From Eumeta japonica (lineage: Eukaryota; Arthropoda; Insecta; Lepidoptera; Psychidae): DNA of 64,000 nt. The position numbers and the translations under genes were made by a program. The notes beneath the pieces are model-generated. The model was not told the DNA's origin, searched no databases, and was given only the letters and a program-made list of their open reading frames with translations. Location: positions 1 through 64,000 of the forward strand of contig BGZK01001212.1 of NCBI GenBank assembly GCA_005406025.1, written 5' to 3'. Each line of letters starts with the position of its first letter. Position 1 is the first letter of the stretch. Of this stretch, positions 39,479 through 50,771 are shown piece by piece.

Positions 39479-40590
39479 ATTCGCTTTCCATAATCGATAA
39501 CGGCCAGCGAAACGAGTGGGCTCTGGTAGTTAGAGCACTATATATATGCATATGAAATGGCAATAACCAAAAATTCATACTCTACTTTGATTTGACGTTT
39601 GATCGGGTTTTAAAAAAGTATTATCAAAATAGATAACTTTTTGGCGAACGATATCCGCTATATGGACCTTAAAAATTCTTGATCAATATAACGCCTTGTT
39701 ATCGGATATTTTAAACGAATCATTAGCAGAGACATTACCAAGGAAATATTAATTAAGAATTAATTTAATTACAAGTGGTATATAATTACAATATAGATGC
39801 CTTGTAAATAACCTAGTGTATTAATGGCTTATACACGAGTGAGTTTAGCAATGCATAGAGCTAAATAACTTTTTATATTTTTGTCATACGAATTTGTTGC
39901 CCGAAAAAGATTGATGATATCAGTGAATAACTTATAATTCCGGATTGCTCACTACAGCGAAACAGATAGTTCGAAAAAAAAAAATTGCGGTAATACCTAC
40001 CGATTAGAAAACCATTAATTAAAATTGACTCGTTAAGTTACATCGATATTAGATATTTTAAAACACGAATGTCAATGGGTAGCCATTTTGGACCGACGAA
40101 AGGAACAAAAATTATTTCTTTGTTTCAATTTAAAACATTAAGTTCAATCGTTTCCAATATTAAGCAAAGATTGCGAAATATTGCACGTTCAAAACGGCCG
40201 ATTTTTTGTTACGTGACGCAAAGCTGCGGCGCTGATCTCACGCCGTACCGTTTACGAACTTATAACGTGGGAGAAACCTTTTGCAATCTTCCTGTAACTC
40301 ATAAATTTCTTATGATTCCATGTCATCAATACTACATGACCATGGGTGTACCCCCTCCGCCCGAACCTTGGCAATAGAATGTTCTACAATACATTACACC
40401 CCGTTTACACGATCTGATCTAAAAAAATCTGACTTACCCCCCCAGGCCAGAAGCTGGGTATGTCCATATACCTGGTGTTTTATAATGATGCACTCAAGAA
40501 ACCTTTTAATTATCATCTGTGCTTTCTAATTGAAATTTCTATTTGTCTATGAGTTACTTTTCAAGAATCGTAAAGTATTTATATTATTAT

Positions 40591-40642
40591 TTTATTACTG
40601 ATGAGTATTTAACGTGACTGTTAAACACTCATCAGTAATAAA
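40591..40642. repeat. Near-perfect 23 bp hairpin with 6-base loop
   Basis: Arms 40591-40613 and 40620-40642 (TTTATTACTGATGAG...) match at 22 of 23 positions around the loop GTGACT. It stands in A/T-rich sequence with no other copy seen in the window. Confidence 0.9.
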
Positions 40643-41320
40643 TTTTTCTCCGTGTAGCCCTTTTGAAGTATTGACATATCTACGAGTCCGGTAAATTTGA
40701 AAAAAAAGAAAAAATTGGTAAATGAAAACGGTCAAACTATATATCTTGATAAGTACATAAATTCAATTTTGACGCGTGAAATGTTTTAAAAAATTATTAT
40801 GTTTAAATCTAAAGTTCTTTGTATTTTCAATTTTGCCGCGTATTCGACCGTTTCTAACAATTCACCGATTCTATTCCAGACGTCTATTATCTAGAAATTT
40901 GCCAGATGTTTACGTTCCCTAATTTTGTGTCTAAAGTCGATCTGTAAACACCAAATAACAACATCGGGATGTGTTCGTTGTTAACGGTATTGCCATCGAT
41001 GAAGTTACGTTTGAAGTGCCGGTTCACGGAACTAATGCGCGGGTAAACGTATCATGCGACGAGCATATAAAAACACGAAATACAAATATGTTGTTTTGAA
41101 ACCAGTTTTATCTTATCCTTGAGATAGTCTAATTATAACAATAAAATAATCTCACTATCGGCATTTACAACGCGAGAATATTCTAGAGGAATACCGGATA
41201 CGTAAGAAATTATAATGCCATAAATCCTAATAAAAAAAAAATCAAACCGGTAACAACATACCCGGCATCCTTATACGGCTTCCACACGGAACACTGAACA
41301 CGTATACACAGTTACACACA

Positions 41321-41690
41321 CGGTATGTCACTCGACTGATCCGCTCAGTGTCACGACCGACGCTGCCGTCCGCCTGCCGGTCTGCTGCGGTTGTGACGTC
41401 ACGCGGACAGGTGCGCTTCTTAAATACGCGCGGTTATCGTACGGCGGCCGGCAGATAACGCGCGACCGAGGGATGAAGGGGGCTCGCTTCGCCAGGCCAC
41501 TCTCGGCGCGGGAGTGGCACGCAAAGGCCGCCGGGGCGTGTATTATACTCGCGTGGTGACCGTCGATGACGCGCGCGGCCGTCGCGCCGGTCCACGCGGC
41601 CGGTCAACACGCCGCCTGCATGCGGGGTTGACGCGTGACGTAAGCCGCCCGCGCCGCGTCGAGTTTAACTCTGTCGCGTTTGGTAATCGG
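41321..41690. promoter_or_regulatory. CpG-rich block with a CRE core
   Basis: The longest strongly CpG-rich block of the window. It contains TGACGTCA at 41394-41401 and a TTAAATA box about 20 bp further on. This is the look of a promoter or 5' exon region, but the direction and the gene it would serve are unknown. An 81-codon plus-strand frame (41514-41759) is Arg-rich in the manner of chance frames in G+C-rich DNA. Confidence 0.3.
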
Positions 41691-43275
41691 AACCGCGATA
41701 TAAAGCCACTAATTACAGAAATAACACGTACGTGTTTTACGAAGCGAGAGTCGATTTAGTGACGTTCGAATTTGATAAAAATCACTTGTAATCTCCTTAC
41801 AAACGGTCACTCGTGACCGTGACCACGGCGCACGGGACATTGCCTCGGAACGGAACTAAGATCATGACCGAACAGTCAACAACCTGTGGTTTGGAGAAAT
41901 GTGCTTTTAAACGTCTTTCTAGTCCGATATCCTGGCATGAGTCTGAGTACTGTCGGAACACTTAAGATTTAAGTCAATGTTGTGTACACTTGTAACATGG
42001 ATATATGCTTAATAATTTAGAATACAAACAAACAAGACTATATACCTGTTTTTATATAATACGTAATGCTGTAAGTGTACTTTATTGAATAAATAAATAT
42101 AATATACAATAATAATATATTATAAACTCATGCCTATTTTCCAGAACACTACTAATGTTTATAATATAGATTATTCTGATACAGATAATCCCAATCACAT
42201 ATTTTATTAATAATCTGAAATCTCAAATACGTTCATTACAATATTATGTTTCTTTACACTAAATTTTGTCGATTACTGATTTAGTTGAAAAATATTTAAC
42301 AGACAGTTAAGGAATAAACGATAAATATTAACAGACATAACGAGGTAAAATTTATATTTCTATTATTAAAGTGGAAAATAAAGTCAAATTTTACATTGGT
42401 GTTTAAAACCATTAACTGGAAGTTCGTTTAGTTAGTAATCTTAGTAGGAATAGTGTTATATTAAAAGAAATATATGTTGAATATCTGTATAGAAAGGGTC
42501 TTAAAAAAATTTTAAACTGAATTTATGCAAAAGTGAGTATAATTAATTAATAACTAAGGTAATACATGTAACAGTATGTTAGAATTCATACTAAGAATTT
42601 AAATGTAATAGTTATGTATACATATCTATTAATATAAAAAATAGAAAATATAAATAAATAAGATTATAAAAAAAACGTAAAAACAGTACGTTAAAATTTG
42701 TATTAAAAGTTTAAATGTAATAGTTATTTACACATATCTGTAAGATGAAAATGTAAAATAGGTATAAGGAGCGAATTGAGTATTGACTTTAATACAATTA
42801 TAATTTACAAATTATAGAATATATTAAAAAATAATATTATAAAAGTAATTATAAAAGAACTAGTTATGTTATATAAAATAAAAAAAAATGTATTAATATA
42901 AGACAAAATATAATTATAACAAAGGAAGTGAATTAGAATCCTTAACCCGATCATACACATGTAAGTAAACTTGGAACGAGCGGAGCATGGGAAAGACGAG
43001 TGTGAAAGCGACAATCAAATATGTAAAACGATAAATATTGATCTTCCTTCTACCAAAATAGCCTACTTTCATTCATACAAAATTTGCTTCCAACCGAAGA
43101 TGTTACAAAACAAAGTTGTGACACACCCACAAACTTTCACATGTTTCTGTTTCAGTGTCCCAGTTTAGTTTACAGAAAACACGAAACTAACTTGCGGTAT
43201 ATGTAAATCCCATAATCCGTAATAGCCGCTTGGTATAATTGTAATAGCTTGTAGCCCATGTAGTACACTCGACTC

Positions 43276-43283
43276 TGACGTCA
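43276..43283. promoter_or_regulatory. Isolated CRE core TGACGTCA
   Basis: A perfect palindromic CREB/ATF half-site pair outside any CpG-rich block. A site of this length can occur by chance in 64 kb. Confidence 0.15.
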
Positions 43284-45707
43284 CTGTACTTCCGTTTGAT
43301 ATTCCGTTTAGGTATTTCTTACAAATTTTCGGGTTAAAGTGCTCCGAGCGTAATTCGTAACATCACATCGATGTTGTTCCCGGGAACCGCTCCATTTATT
43401 GAGCGTCAGTGTTACAGATAAAAACGTAACAAGGCCGTGCCGCGTATTTCTGTATGCGTAATCTTTGCGTCAACAGAACTAATTTCATTCCCCCAAATGT
43501 CGTGATGCGCGTAATTAAAGCTTTGTTGACGAACTCTCTGTATATACGTACATTGTGTGCACAAGAATACAGGATGTGACATTAATCATTTTATTGCTGT
43601 GTTACTATTTAAACATTTCGCATTTACGATAGAACGTTTGTAGATGAAAAACATTTCAGAGAATCATCGTGGTAAAAGTGACGTATGTTTTGAATTGTTA
43701 AAACACCTAAGCGTGCGGGAGCGAAGTATGTAATGCGATACAGATATTTTTAATTAATCTTCATATACACGATCACTTGTACGGTCTGCTTGTGATTGTG
43801 TAAAATCTCTATAACACGACCAATTGGGACCGTGTCCACAAAATATATTTGTTTTTTGTGGCACGAAGGTTCATGGCTATTCTAGAAGTCATTACGAGTG
43901 TAGGTGGCGCTCTGATTGACCTACTAATTAATTTTCTATTTACGTATCGAGATGTCAACAAAATGTATTTGGAAAATTTTGTGCAAAATCTGCAAATAAA
44001 AAAAACAATAACCGCCACACCACCTAGCTGAAAAAGAAAAACAACGTCTGCCTCGAGAGCAAGTAACGTGTGATTAATGTTGCACACATTAAACGCAATA
44101 AATATTAGAATAACTACATTAATCGTTTACTTGATTTTAGGACGTCACCGTTAATTCATATAAACCACGGCTTGAACGAATTCTCTCTCCGGAAAATACT
44201 ATTTCAACACACACATCCGAGTCGTGCGCCTCAGAAATACCATCGGCTAAACTAAAAATACTTCAAACGCCAACTCGACGGTCACACCTTCGCCATCACC
44301 GTCAACGTATTCAGCTATCCGTGTTAACGGCTCGCAACGATATCGTCCGTCCCACCTGACATTTGGGTCGTCCGCTATTATCGGGGGACGATTTTTACTG
44401 TCGTTAGTTCGCTCTGAATATACCCGCCGCGGAGATTTTCCTGCCGACAGATAGTGAAACGGAATAGTAGGTGAACGAATACGCGTGCGAACACGTCGGA
44501 GGCCCGTTGGTCTCTATATATTCATATTCATCTATGCCCGTTGGCGTACTGCCATCACGTTACGACCGGACGTTGAACCATCGTACAAGCGAAAAATTAA
44601 AACGAAATAGTGTCAAAAAATTTGGAGAATTCGAAACTGGATGCCTCATAACGTTCATTTAAATTTTGATGAGAGACAAAACAAAATTGAAAAGTGCCAT
44701 CTAAAGTATATTATTGTAACTATTACAGACCAATCTCATCTAAATAGATGAGTAACGAGGAAATAGATTTACTTACTACTAAAGGTCACTACAAATATAT
44801 AACCTATTTGTGAAGCGTAACATCGTCTCTAAAATTGTATTTTTGTTAATTATAACGTAACAATATTGAATTAGACAGCCATTTTCAATGCAAAAGTACT
44901 TTCTGCAATTTTAAACCTATTAATAAAAAAAAGCTAAGATAATGGATTTCTTCACAAGTGGTTGTGTATTTAATTATTGCAGAATCGACTGACAGGGACG
45001 GTTTTCTATACTTTCTTGATGGTTTTTCGTTTCTATTACGTTGACTCATCATTTTGAAGCTGACAATAAATTTACATAAAATTGTCTGTATAACGGTAAG
45101 CAATTTTTCCCATTTTCGTGTACTAACACAACAGTACAGCGATATAAATATTTGATGACAAAGGAGATTCCAAAGTTTCACAAAAAAGAAATTGTTTTGG
45201 GAGATGTAATTTGATATCAAAGCAACAATTTTCTACTTCGTAACAGCTTATGTATACTTCCCCTTAAGGCACCGGCTTCGGGTATGACGCGGTGTTTGTC
45301 CGATACCGATTAGTATGTGGGTTGAAGCGTCGATTGGCTGTAGCCCAGGCTCGACCATCTCCGAACTACACTGGGGTAGAGCGGTCCTCGTTCGACCCGT
45401 CGAAACCTTCACATGCGCCGTTTAATTTCTATAATCGCTACCGAACTGTCATCGCTATGAATAATAATTGCATTAATTTTGCTCAATTACTCATATTTAT
45501 ATTTTCATTCGCATGAAAACTGAAACTTCACATTTTCATATTTTAATAGATATATGGCAGTTCTTTTTTTTAATTCCGCTGATACCGATTATATTTCGCA
45601 TATGTACATTCCATTTTGAACACATTCAGGACCGTTTCTAGACTCAATTTATGATTACGCGACCGACTTTAACATAACAAAGAGTGTCAGTTAAAAAAAT
45701 ATCGAAC

Positions 45708-45800
45708 TTATGGGTATGGGACTTCGACGCGGAATCGTTAAAAATGCCTTTAGGCTCCTTATTTCTTGAATTTCAGACACCCTTCACCACTGTTCTTATT
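45708..45800 (+). repeat. Fragment shared with 38892-38978
   Basis: Both carry 'GGGACTTCG', 'ACGCGGAAT', 'GTTA', then a T-rich stretch and 'TTCACCA' in the same order and at similar spacing. Probably a fragment of the same lepidopteran repeat unit. Confidence 0.45.
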
Positions 45801-46399
45801 GACTTTCATAATCCATAACTCTCAGCAAAACGGACGGATGACGGTTAGTTCATTAAATGTCAAAAATTTATCAAAAACTCATATGCAGCGCTGACATCGC
45901 GAATGCAATTTATAATTGAATACGATGATGAACGCTTTCATGACGCACGATTTGCACATTATCCGCTTTAAAACGCCAGAGACTTGTATATTGTAGCAGT
46001 AGGAAAGTCCGCAGCCGATGACATACTAGCCCCCGCGCTGCGGTTTTGCCACGACTCTCGTGGCGGACGCGTGGCGTTACCGCTCATACGGGAATTCGTC
46101 ATGTATGATAATCATATAATTCGTCATTTTCGGGCGACGATGATACCGTCCATACCTCATCTCGGGCCGTCAACCACGTGCGAGGTACGCTCGGTTTGTA
46201 AACGAATATTGAATTGCGACTGTTGTCGCAATAATTGTTATAATAAAATGCGGTGGCCGGCGAGCTTTTCTATTTGTGTATGGACTGTCTAAAGTGTCTA
46301 TGTGCATTCAAAGATATATTTAATATACAAATTATTTATCACACATCTATCTGATGTGTAACGTACGGTTATATTTTTATGAAGCGGTTAAATTTCGTT

Positions 46400-46620
46400 T
46401 GTTTATTATTATTATAAACTCACGCTTACTTCTCAGGGGGGTAGGCAGAGACTATAGATTTCCATATGTTTTTGCATATCTCTCTTGCGTCATTGACGTC
46501 CATCAATCTTCATGCAAGCTCGTCGGTTTCATGTGCTTTAAATTTAGCCCTTTTTCAATATGCCACCAATATGGTCTGCGTAGGATTTTCTAGAGCGATC
46601 CTTGCCGACTTTTCCATCCT
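46400..46620 (-). mobile_element. 5'-truncated non-LTR retrotransposon 3' end
   Basis: Read on the minus strand, the sequence matches the plus strand at 60455-60665 through 'TCTAGAAAATCCTA', 'GATATTGGTGGCAT'-like, 'CCGACGAGCTTG' and 'GAGATATGCAAA', ending in a TAA-rich tail (46401-46417 read in reverse). This is the C-terminal end of a non-LTR retrotransposon polyprotein, marked by the GKGRPRKSY-type and RNRRACxKR-type motifs. The copy has in-frame stops and frameshifts. It is truncated at 46620, as expected for incomplete reverse transcription. Confidence 0.7.
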
Positions 46621-48246
46621 TAATTAAATTTTGATGAATGATGATGATTTTGCGAATGGATAACGATTAACGAAGGATTTTTACCCTTTACCAATACCCT
46701 ATAATGGTCTAATTTTAAAGTTTGTATTTTCATTTCTAGACCTTCTATAATCATTATGTTTATCATTAATATTCGACATTAAATGGTCTTACATCACTCT
46801 TTATGATATATGTATTTATTAACCTAATTACAGATATTAGTAACCAATTCTTTTACAATAGCACGCATATGACCCGACTAGGTCGTCTAGTGACCCTGCC
46901 TGTTGCCTACTGTTAGACACCAATCTGATTTCGTGCACGCGATCGGAAACATTGTATGAGAATATTTATGGCCCATTTCACTACGAAATTACTGATATTT
47001 ATACTGATATACAAAAATACTTTATATTTTATAATTTCTTCTGACATAAACATCAATTAGTATTTTCTAAAATTTTATTAAAAAGTTGTTGTAGTGTCAT
47101 ATATTCAAATACAATTATTTTTTTCATTCGTTCGACAGTTCGTCTATCGAAGGTGTTCGGTAAATTTTCAGCTACTACTTTTTTACTTAGGGCGTATTAT
47201 TTTGTTTTTAATTCGTGATTTGTATATTTAATTACATATATTTTATTATTGATAAGTTCGTTTTTTTCCCCTATGAGGACTGGGGGAAGGGTTTCCTTAA
47301 ACCAAGAAGCAGAAAAGCTGACACAAACTAGAATTCACAGCACAAGAAAAAAAAATCCAAAAATCGTTAATTTACAGGTATATCACGTAAAAAAACAAAA
47401 GGGAAATTTGCAGTTGAAATATCAATCGTTATATAAATTGATATATGGGGAACGTTTAATATCCCGCTATGAAAAGTAAACATAGTCGAAAATTCTGAGT
47501 GTTTATATTTTTTTAGAAAAAGGTTGTACAGAACCCTTACGGCGCGAGTCCTGCTCGCACTTCTCAGGTTCATTGTTTGATAATAATTATGTAAACATGA
47601 ACTGTAACACGATAACCATTACGAATTTAATTTATTTCTATGGAAAATAATTACGACTGTTTCGCGATGTTTATATGTATTACTGACTTAGTATTTAATT
47701 AATGAAAAATTAATGAAAAATATTTAATCCCTACAAGGCGTGATCTCTTACTGACGCCAACGCCACCGAACTGTATTCGTGGATGTGGTCGGATTATAAT
47801 GAAGCCATTTAGATCGATGCCGCGAATCGGTTTGATTGTTATTATACTATGAACATTTAATATCAAAATGTAATTCCGTGAATACGAAAAACGAAAAAAA
47901 AAAAACCTGTTTAATGACAAATTATATTATTACAAACCAGGAAATTAAAAAGTTGACGGAGTTGAAACTTTAGAACGTATATTTTTCTGTCCTTGTTTTT
48001 ATATTAATTGAATGATACTGACGCACTTGTTTTTTTTTAGGATCTGTACATTGAAATTGTCTTTTAGTTAAACAGAATGGAGTTAAAACTTCTTATGAAA
48101 TACGCTATGTTATAAACTATCCGACAGCCTAAGTTATTTGATGAGGGATTTTTATCCACTATTGTGTTCTGTTGAATAGATTTTGTACTGCATGAACTGA
48201 GAAATGACAAATGAGAGATCTAAAAATGCTATCTATAAGTCCCAAA
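46621..48246. other. Non-coding stretch
   Basis: AT-rich. The only recognised item is a lepidopteran repeat end at 47530-47568. No supported gene. Confidence 0.5.
47530..47568 (+). repeat. Lepidopteran repeat, terminal motif only
   Basis: 'AGAACCCTTACGGCGCGAGT' followed by 'CCTGCTCGCACTTCTCAGG', the end of the repeat family with its long copy at 38979-39478. Confidence 0.6.
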
Positions 48247-48600
48247 ATTTTTGACAACGTCTTAAATTAGGTTGCGGCTGGGAGTCACTTTGATTCTAAC
48301 GTAACAGTCACCGAACGAGATTTGAATACTTTGTATTGCAAGTTATTGTATGTATATTTGTATATAAATACGTATGTATGTGTAAAGGTAAAATAAAATT
48401 TTGTTAATATGAAATTCAGTGCGAGATTCTTTGTATAAATTAATGTTTTAAATATAATTCTTTGTATAAATAAATGTTTTAAATTGTTACTATTATTTCA
48501 TCCTTCTTCCTACTATACGAATGAATATTCACATTAAAATGATTTTACCATTCAAAGTCGTTGTGTAAAACTTTCGCCCGTATACCGACTTTACAGGCAA
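48247..48600 (+). mobile_element. Non-autonomous element, family A, copy 2
   Basis: Starts 'TTTTTGACAACGTCTTAAAT' and ends 'CTTTCGCCCGTATACCGACT' + 'TTACAGGCAA'. From 48333 to 48600 it is almost identical to 53969-54240: I count one substitution, one 1-base and one 3-base length difference. Relative to copy 3 it lacks the CpG-rich 69 bp tandem section, and both end repeats have lost their central GTG/CAC. It also contains an internal ~32 bp tandem duplication (TTCTTTGTATAAAT...). No coding capacity. Confidence 0.75.
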
Positions 48601-50615
48601 AAATTTTTTAATACATTTGAATTTGGAAAATTTCTTCCGAAAAATAATATTTCTCGGCTAATACTTACTATAACTACAAGATCTGTACTGAAAAGCTAAT
48701 TCCTTAAGGTATGAGCCCATGATTGGAAACATGTTTACACGATAAAATAACTTTTTTTTAATCATAAAGTAAATAAATGAATTCCTTTAGAAAAAAAAAT
48801 ATCATTAAAAAGGATTATAACGTTAATCAAATGTTAATAAAAGTAAATTAAGATATGACAGATAGTCTATGGATAATCCGTCAAATCTTATTGTTTCCGT
48901 TTAAGAATTGTGTGTTCCTTTTGCTGAAATCATTTCTTACTTTCTATTGAATTTAAATTTCATTTTCATAAGCAAGCAGTGGTTTTCCCAAAAATAAAAA
49001 AACAAGAAAAGTGATATAAATTTTTAGTTTTGAGTGAGAGGAGAATATTTCAAGTGTTATCCATTCATTTGACGAACAAAAATTTTTTATGTTTCACGCA
49101 CGATATGCATAAATATCTTTCTGAATAGGTGTCGCGTGCGGTATGTTACATCTGTCTCGTTACATCAACTACAAAAACATAAGCGAATCTCGCGTTTCGC
49201 GTGGGAGCAAATCTCGCGGGCGGTGGTAACCACGACCGTCATTGTTCAAAATATTTACATTCGACCTCCGACAAACGCAGAACACTCTTATGCGTACATT
49301 TAAGATTTCTCTGTTCGCACAACGATCATTGTGAACACACGCGGGTACGTATGCGGCGTATGCGATCGTCGGCCTGAAGTATTAAATTCGTTTTACGGAA
49401 TCGGCCGGGTGTCGCGTCGTGTCTTCGATAAATCGATAGCTTCGTCGGCCCATTGCCGGCCGACGTGGCGAACGGAATGACTGTGTTTTTATTATTCATG
49501 GGTAAAGGACAGCGGTTCGTTTGCTTGCGTCGTGGTCTACTAAGCTGTTCGAATTCAAATTTTGATTAGGAAATAAAACGCCTGTGTTTCGCCCGCATTG
49601 GATGCACGTACCATATTTGCTTACGTTTACCTGTTATCGTCTGCAACGTATGTAGGTACGGTGAAGAATGTTTTTCAATTAGGGTGTGTGGACATAGAGT
49701 TAATTTACATTCTATTTATATATATATATAATTTTTGGTTATGATTAAAATAATAATATTATTTCTCAAAAACACTAACTATCTTTCTATTTTTTTAATT
49801 TTCAACATGAGCTTTCATTGAAAGCTCCAAAACTGCTCATCTAAAGCTTACTCTCTATTCATTCAACAAGTGTATAATCTTTTACAGTTGCGGATTTCCT
49901 TTTAAAAATGATTTACCTATGATGAAAACTTTTTTATTTAAAAAACATTTAATAGTAAATCTTTATGGATACAGTAATTGGAAATATATCTTTTGAGTAA
50001 TAATTGAAAGGATTAATTCAGCCCGTCAAAACTCTATTAATTGAGGTGTTCTGGAGAAGATAAATTTATATAAATTTACTTACGCGATATTGAGGAGATT
50101 ATCAAAGACTATTTAGAAGTAACAGCAGACAAAAAAAAATCTTGTAACATTGGTCAAAATCTGGGCAATTATTCAGAATCTGATTGGATATTTCGCGATA
50201 AATAATATAAGTAAATAGAATGATTACAAAATTATGTTTTAAAATTGTTGTCTTTGGGGAATGTTTGATTGAATGAACGCTATACGACAAAATAACGTTT
50301 GTTCGACAGAAAAAATAATGAAGCAAAGCTTTTTAAAAGAGAATCCCTTAAATGTTTCTTATATTGAAATAAATCTACATTTTTACATAGACGCTTAAAT
50401 TTGCATTTTCAGTTTGGATTTAAGATTTGGAGTAAAGATGATATTCTAACTAATATCAAATTTATCAACAAACTTTTTCTGTTTTTTCACCTTCGCCAAC
50501 TTGTTCCGAGCAGATGACAGTCATCGCGCACTAGCTATATTACCTCAGTCACATTGTCTAAGTACGCACTGTGCGGGAGCGAGACGTCGGCACCACAAAT
50601 TCTGCACCTACAATA
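48601..50615. other. AT-rich non-coding stretch
   Basis: Nothing beyond a moderately CpG-rich patch at 49320-49470 and a short (TA)n run near 49718-49731. No supported gene. Confidence 0.5.
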
Positions 50616-50771
50616 CAACGCACGAAATTTTGCCACTCTGAATTGCTTGCGAATGATATAATGCGCAAGTTTAACACTCCCCGACTTTTCCTCCTTTTCC
50701 TTCGCGTGCCAATTTTACGCTATTGCGACGCTTTCGTGAGTAACATCACAGCGGCAGAATTTCGTGCGTTG
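50616..50771 (-). mobile_element. MITE, family B, copy 1 (TA-flanked)
   Basis: A 156 bp element with terminal inverted repeats of about 26 bp: CAACGCACGAAATTTTGCC at the left and the reverse complement of CAACGCACGAAATTCTGCC at the right. TA lies directly outside both ends (50614-50615 and 50772-50773), which fits a TA target duplication of the Tc1/mariner type. The body aligns over its whole length with copy 2 at 55671-55824 in opposite orientation. A short open frame crosses both copies, but at this length it need not be coding. Confidence 0.8.

Larger units (their letters stand above)
39479..46399. other. Non-coding stretch
   Basis: Contains the 40591-40642 hairpin, a CpG-rich block at 41321-41690, CRE cores at 41394 and 43276, and a partial repeat at 45708-45800. 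Open frames near 40069-40377, 45292-45516 and 45984-46292 have no recognisable motif. No supported gene. Confidence 0.45.

Noticed and set aside
32202..43283. Three perfect TGACGTCA sites as evidence of cAMP-regulated clustering
   Set aside because: About one such site is expected by chance in 64 kb at this base composition; three spread over 11 kb is weak.
45292..45420. GTTCGACCC near 45390 resembling a tRNA B box
   Set aside because: No A box at the right distance and no cloverleaf stems could be drawn.
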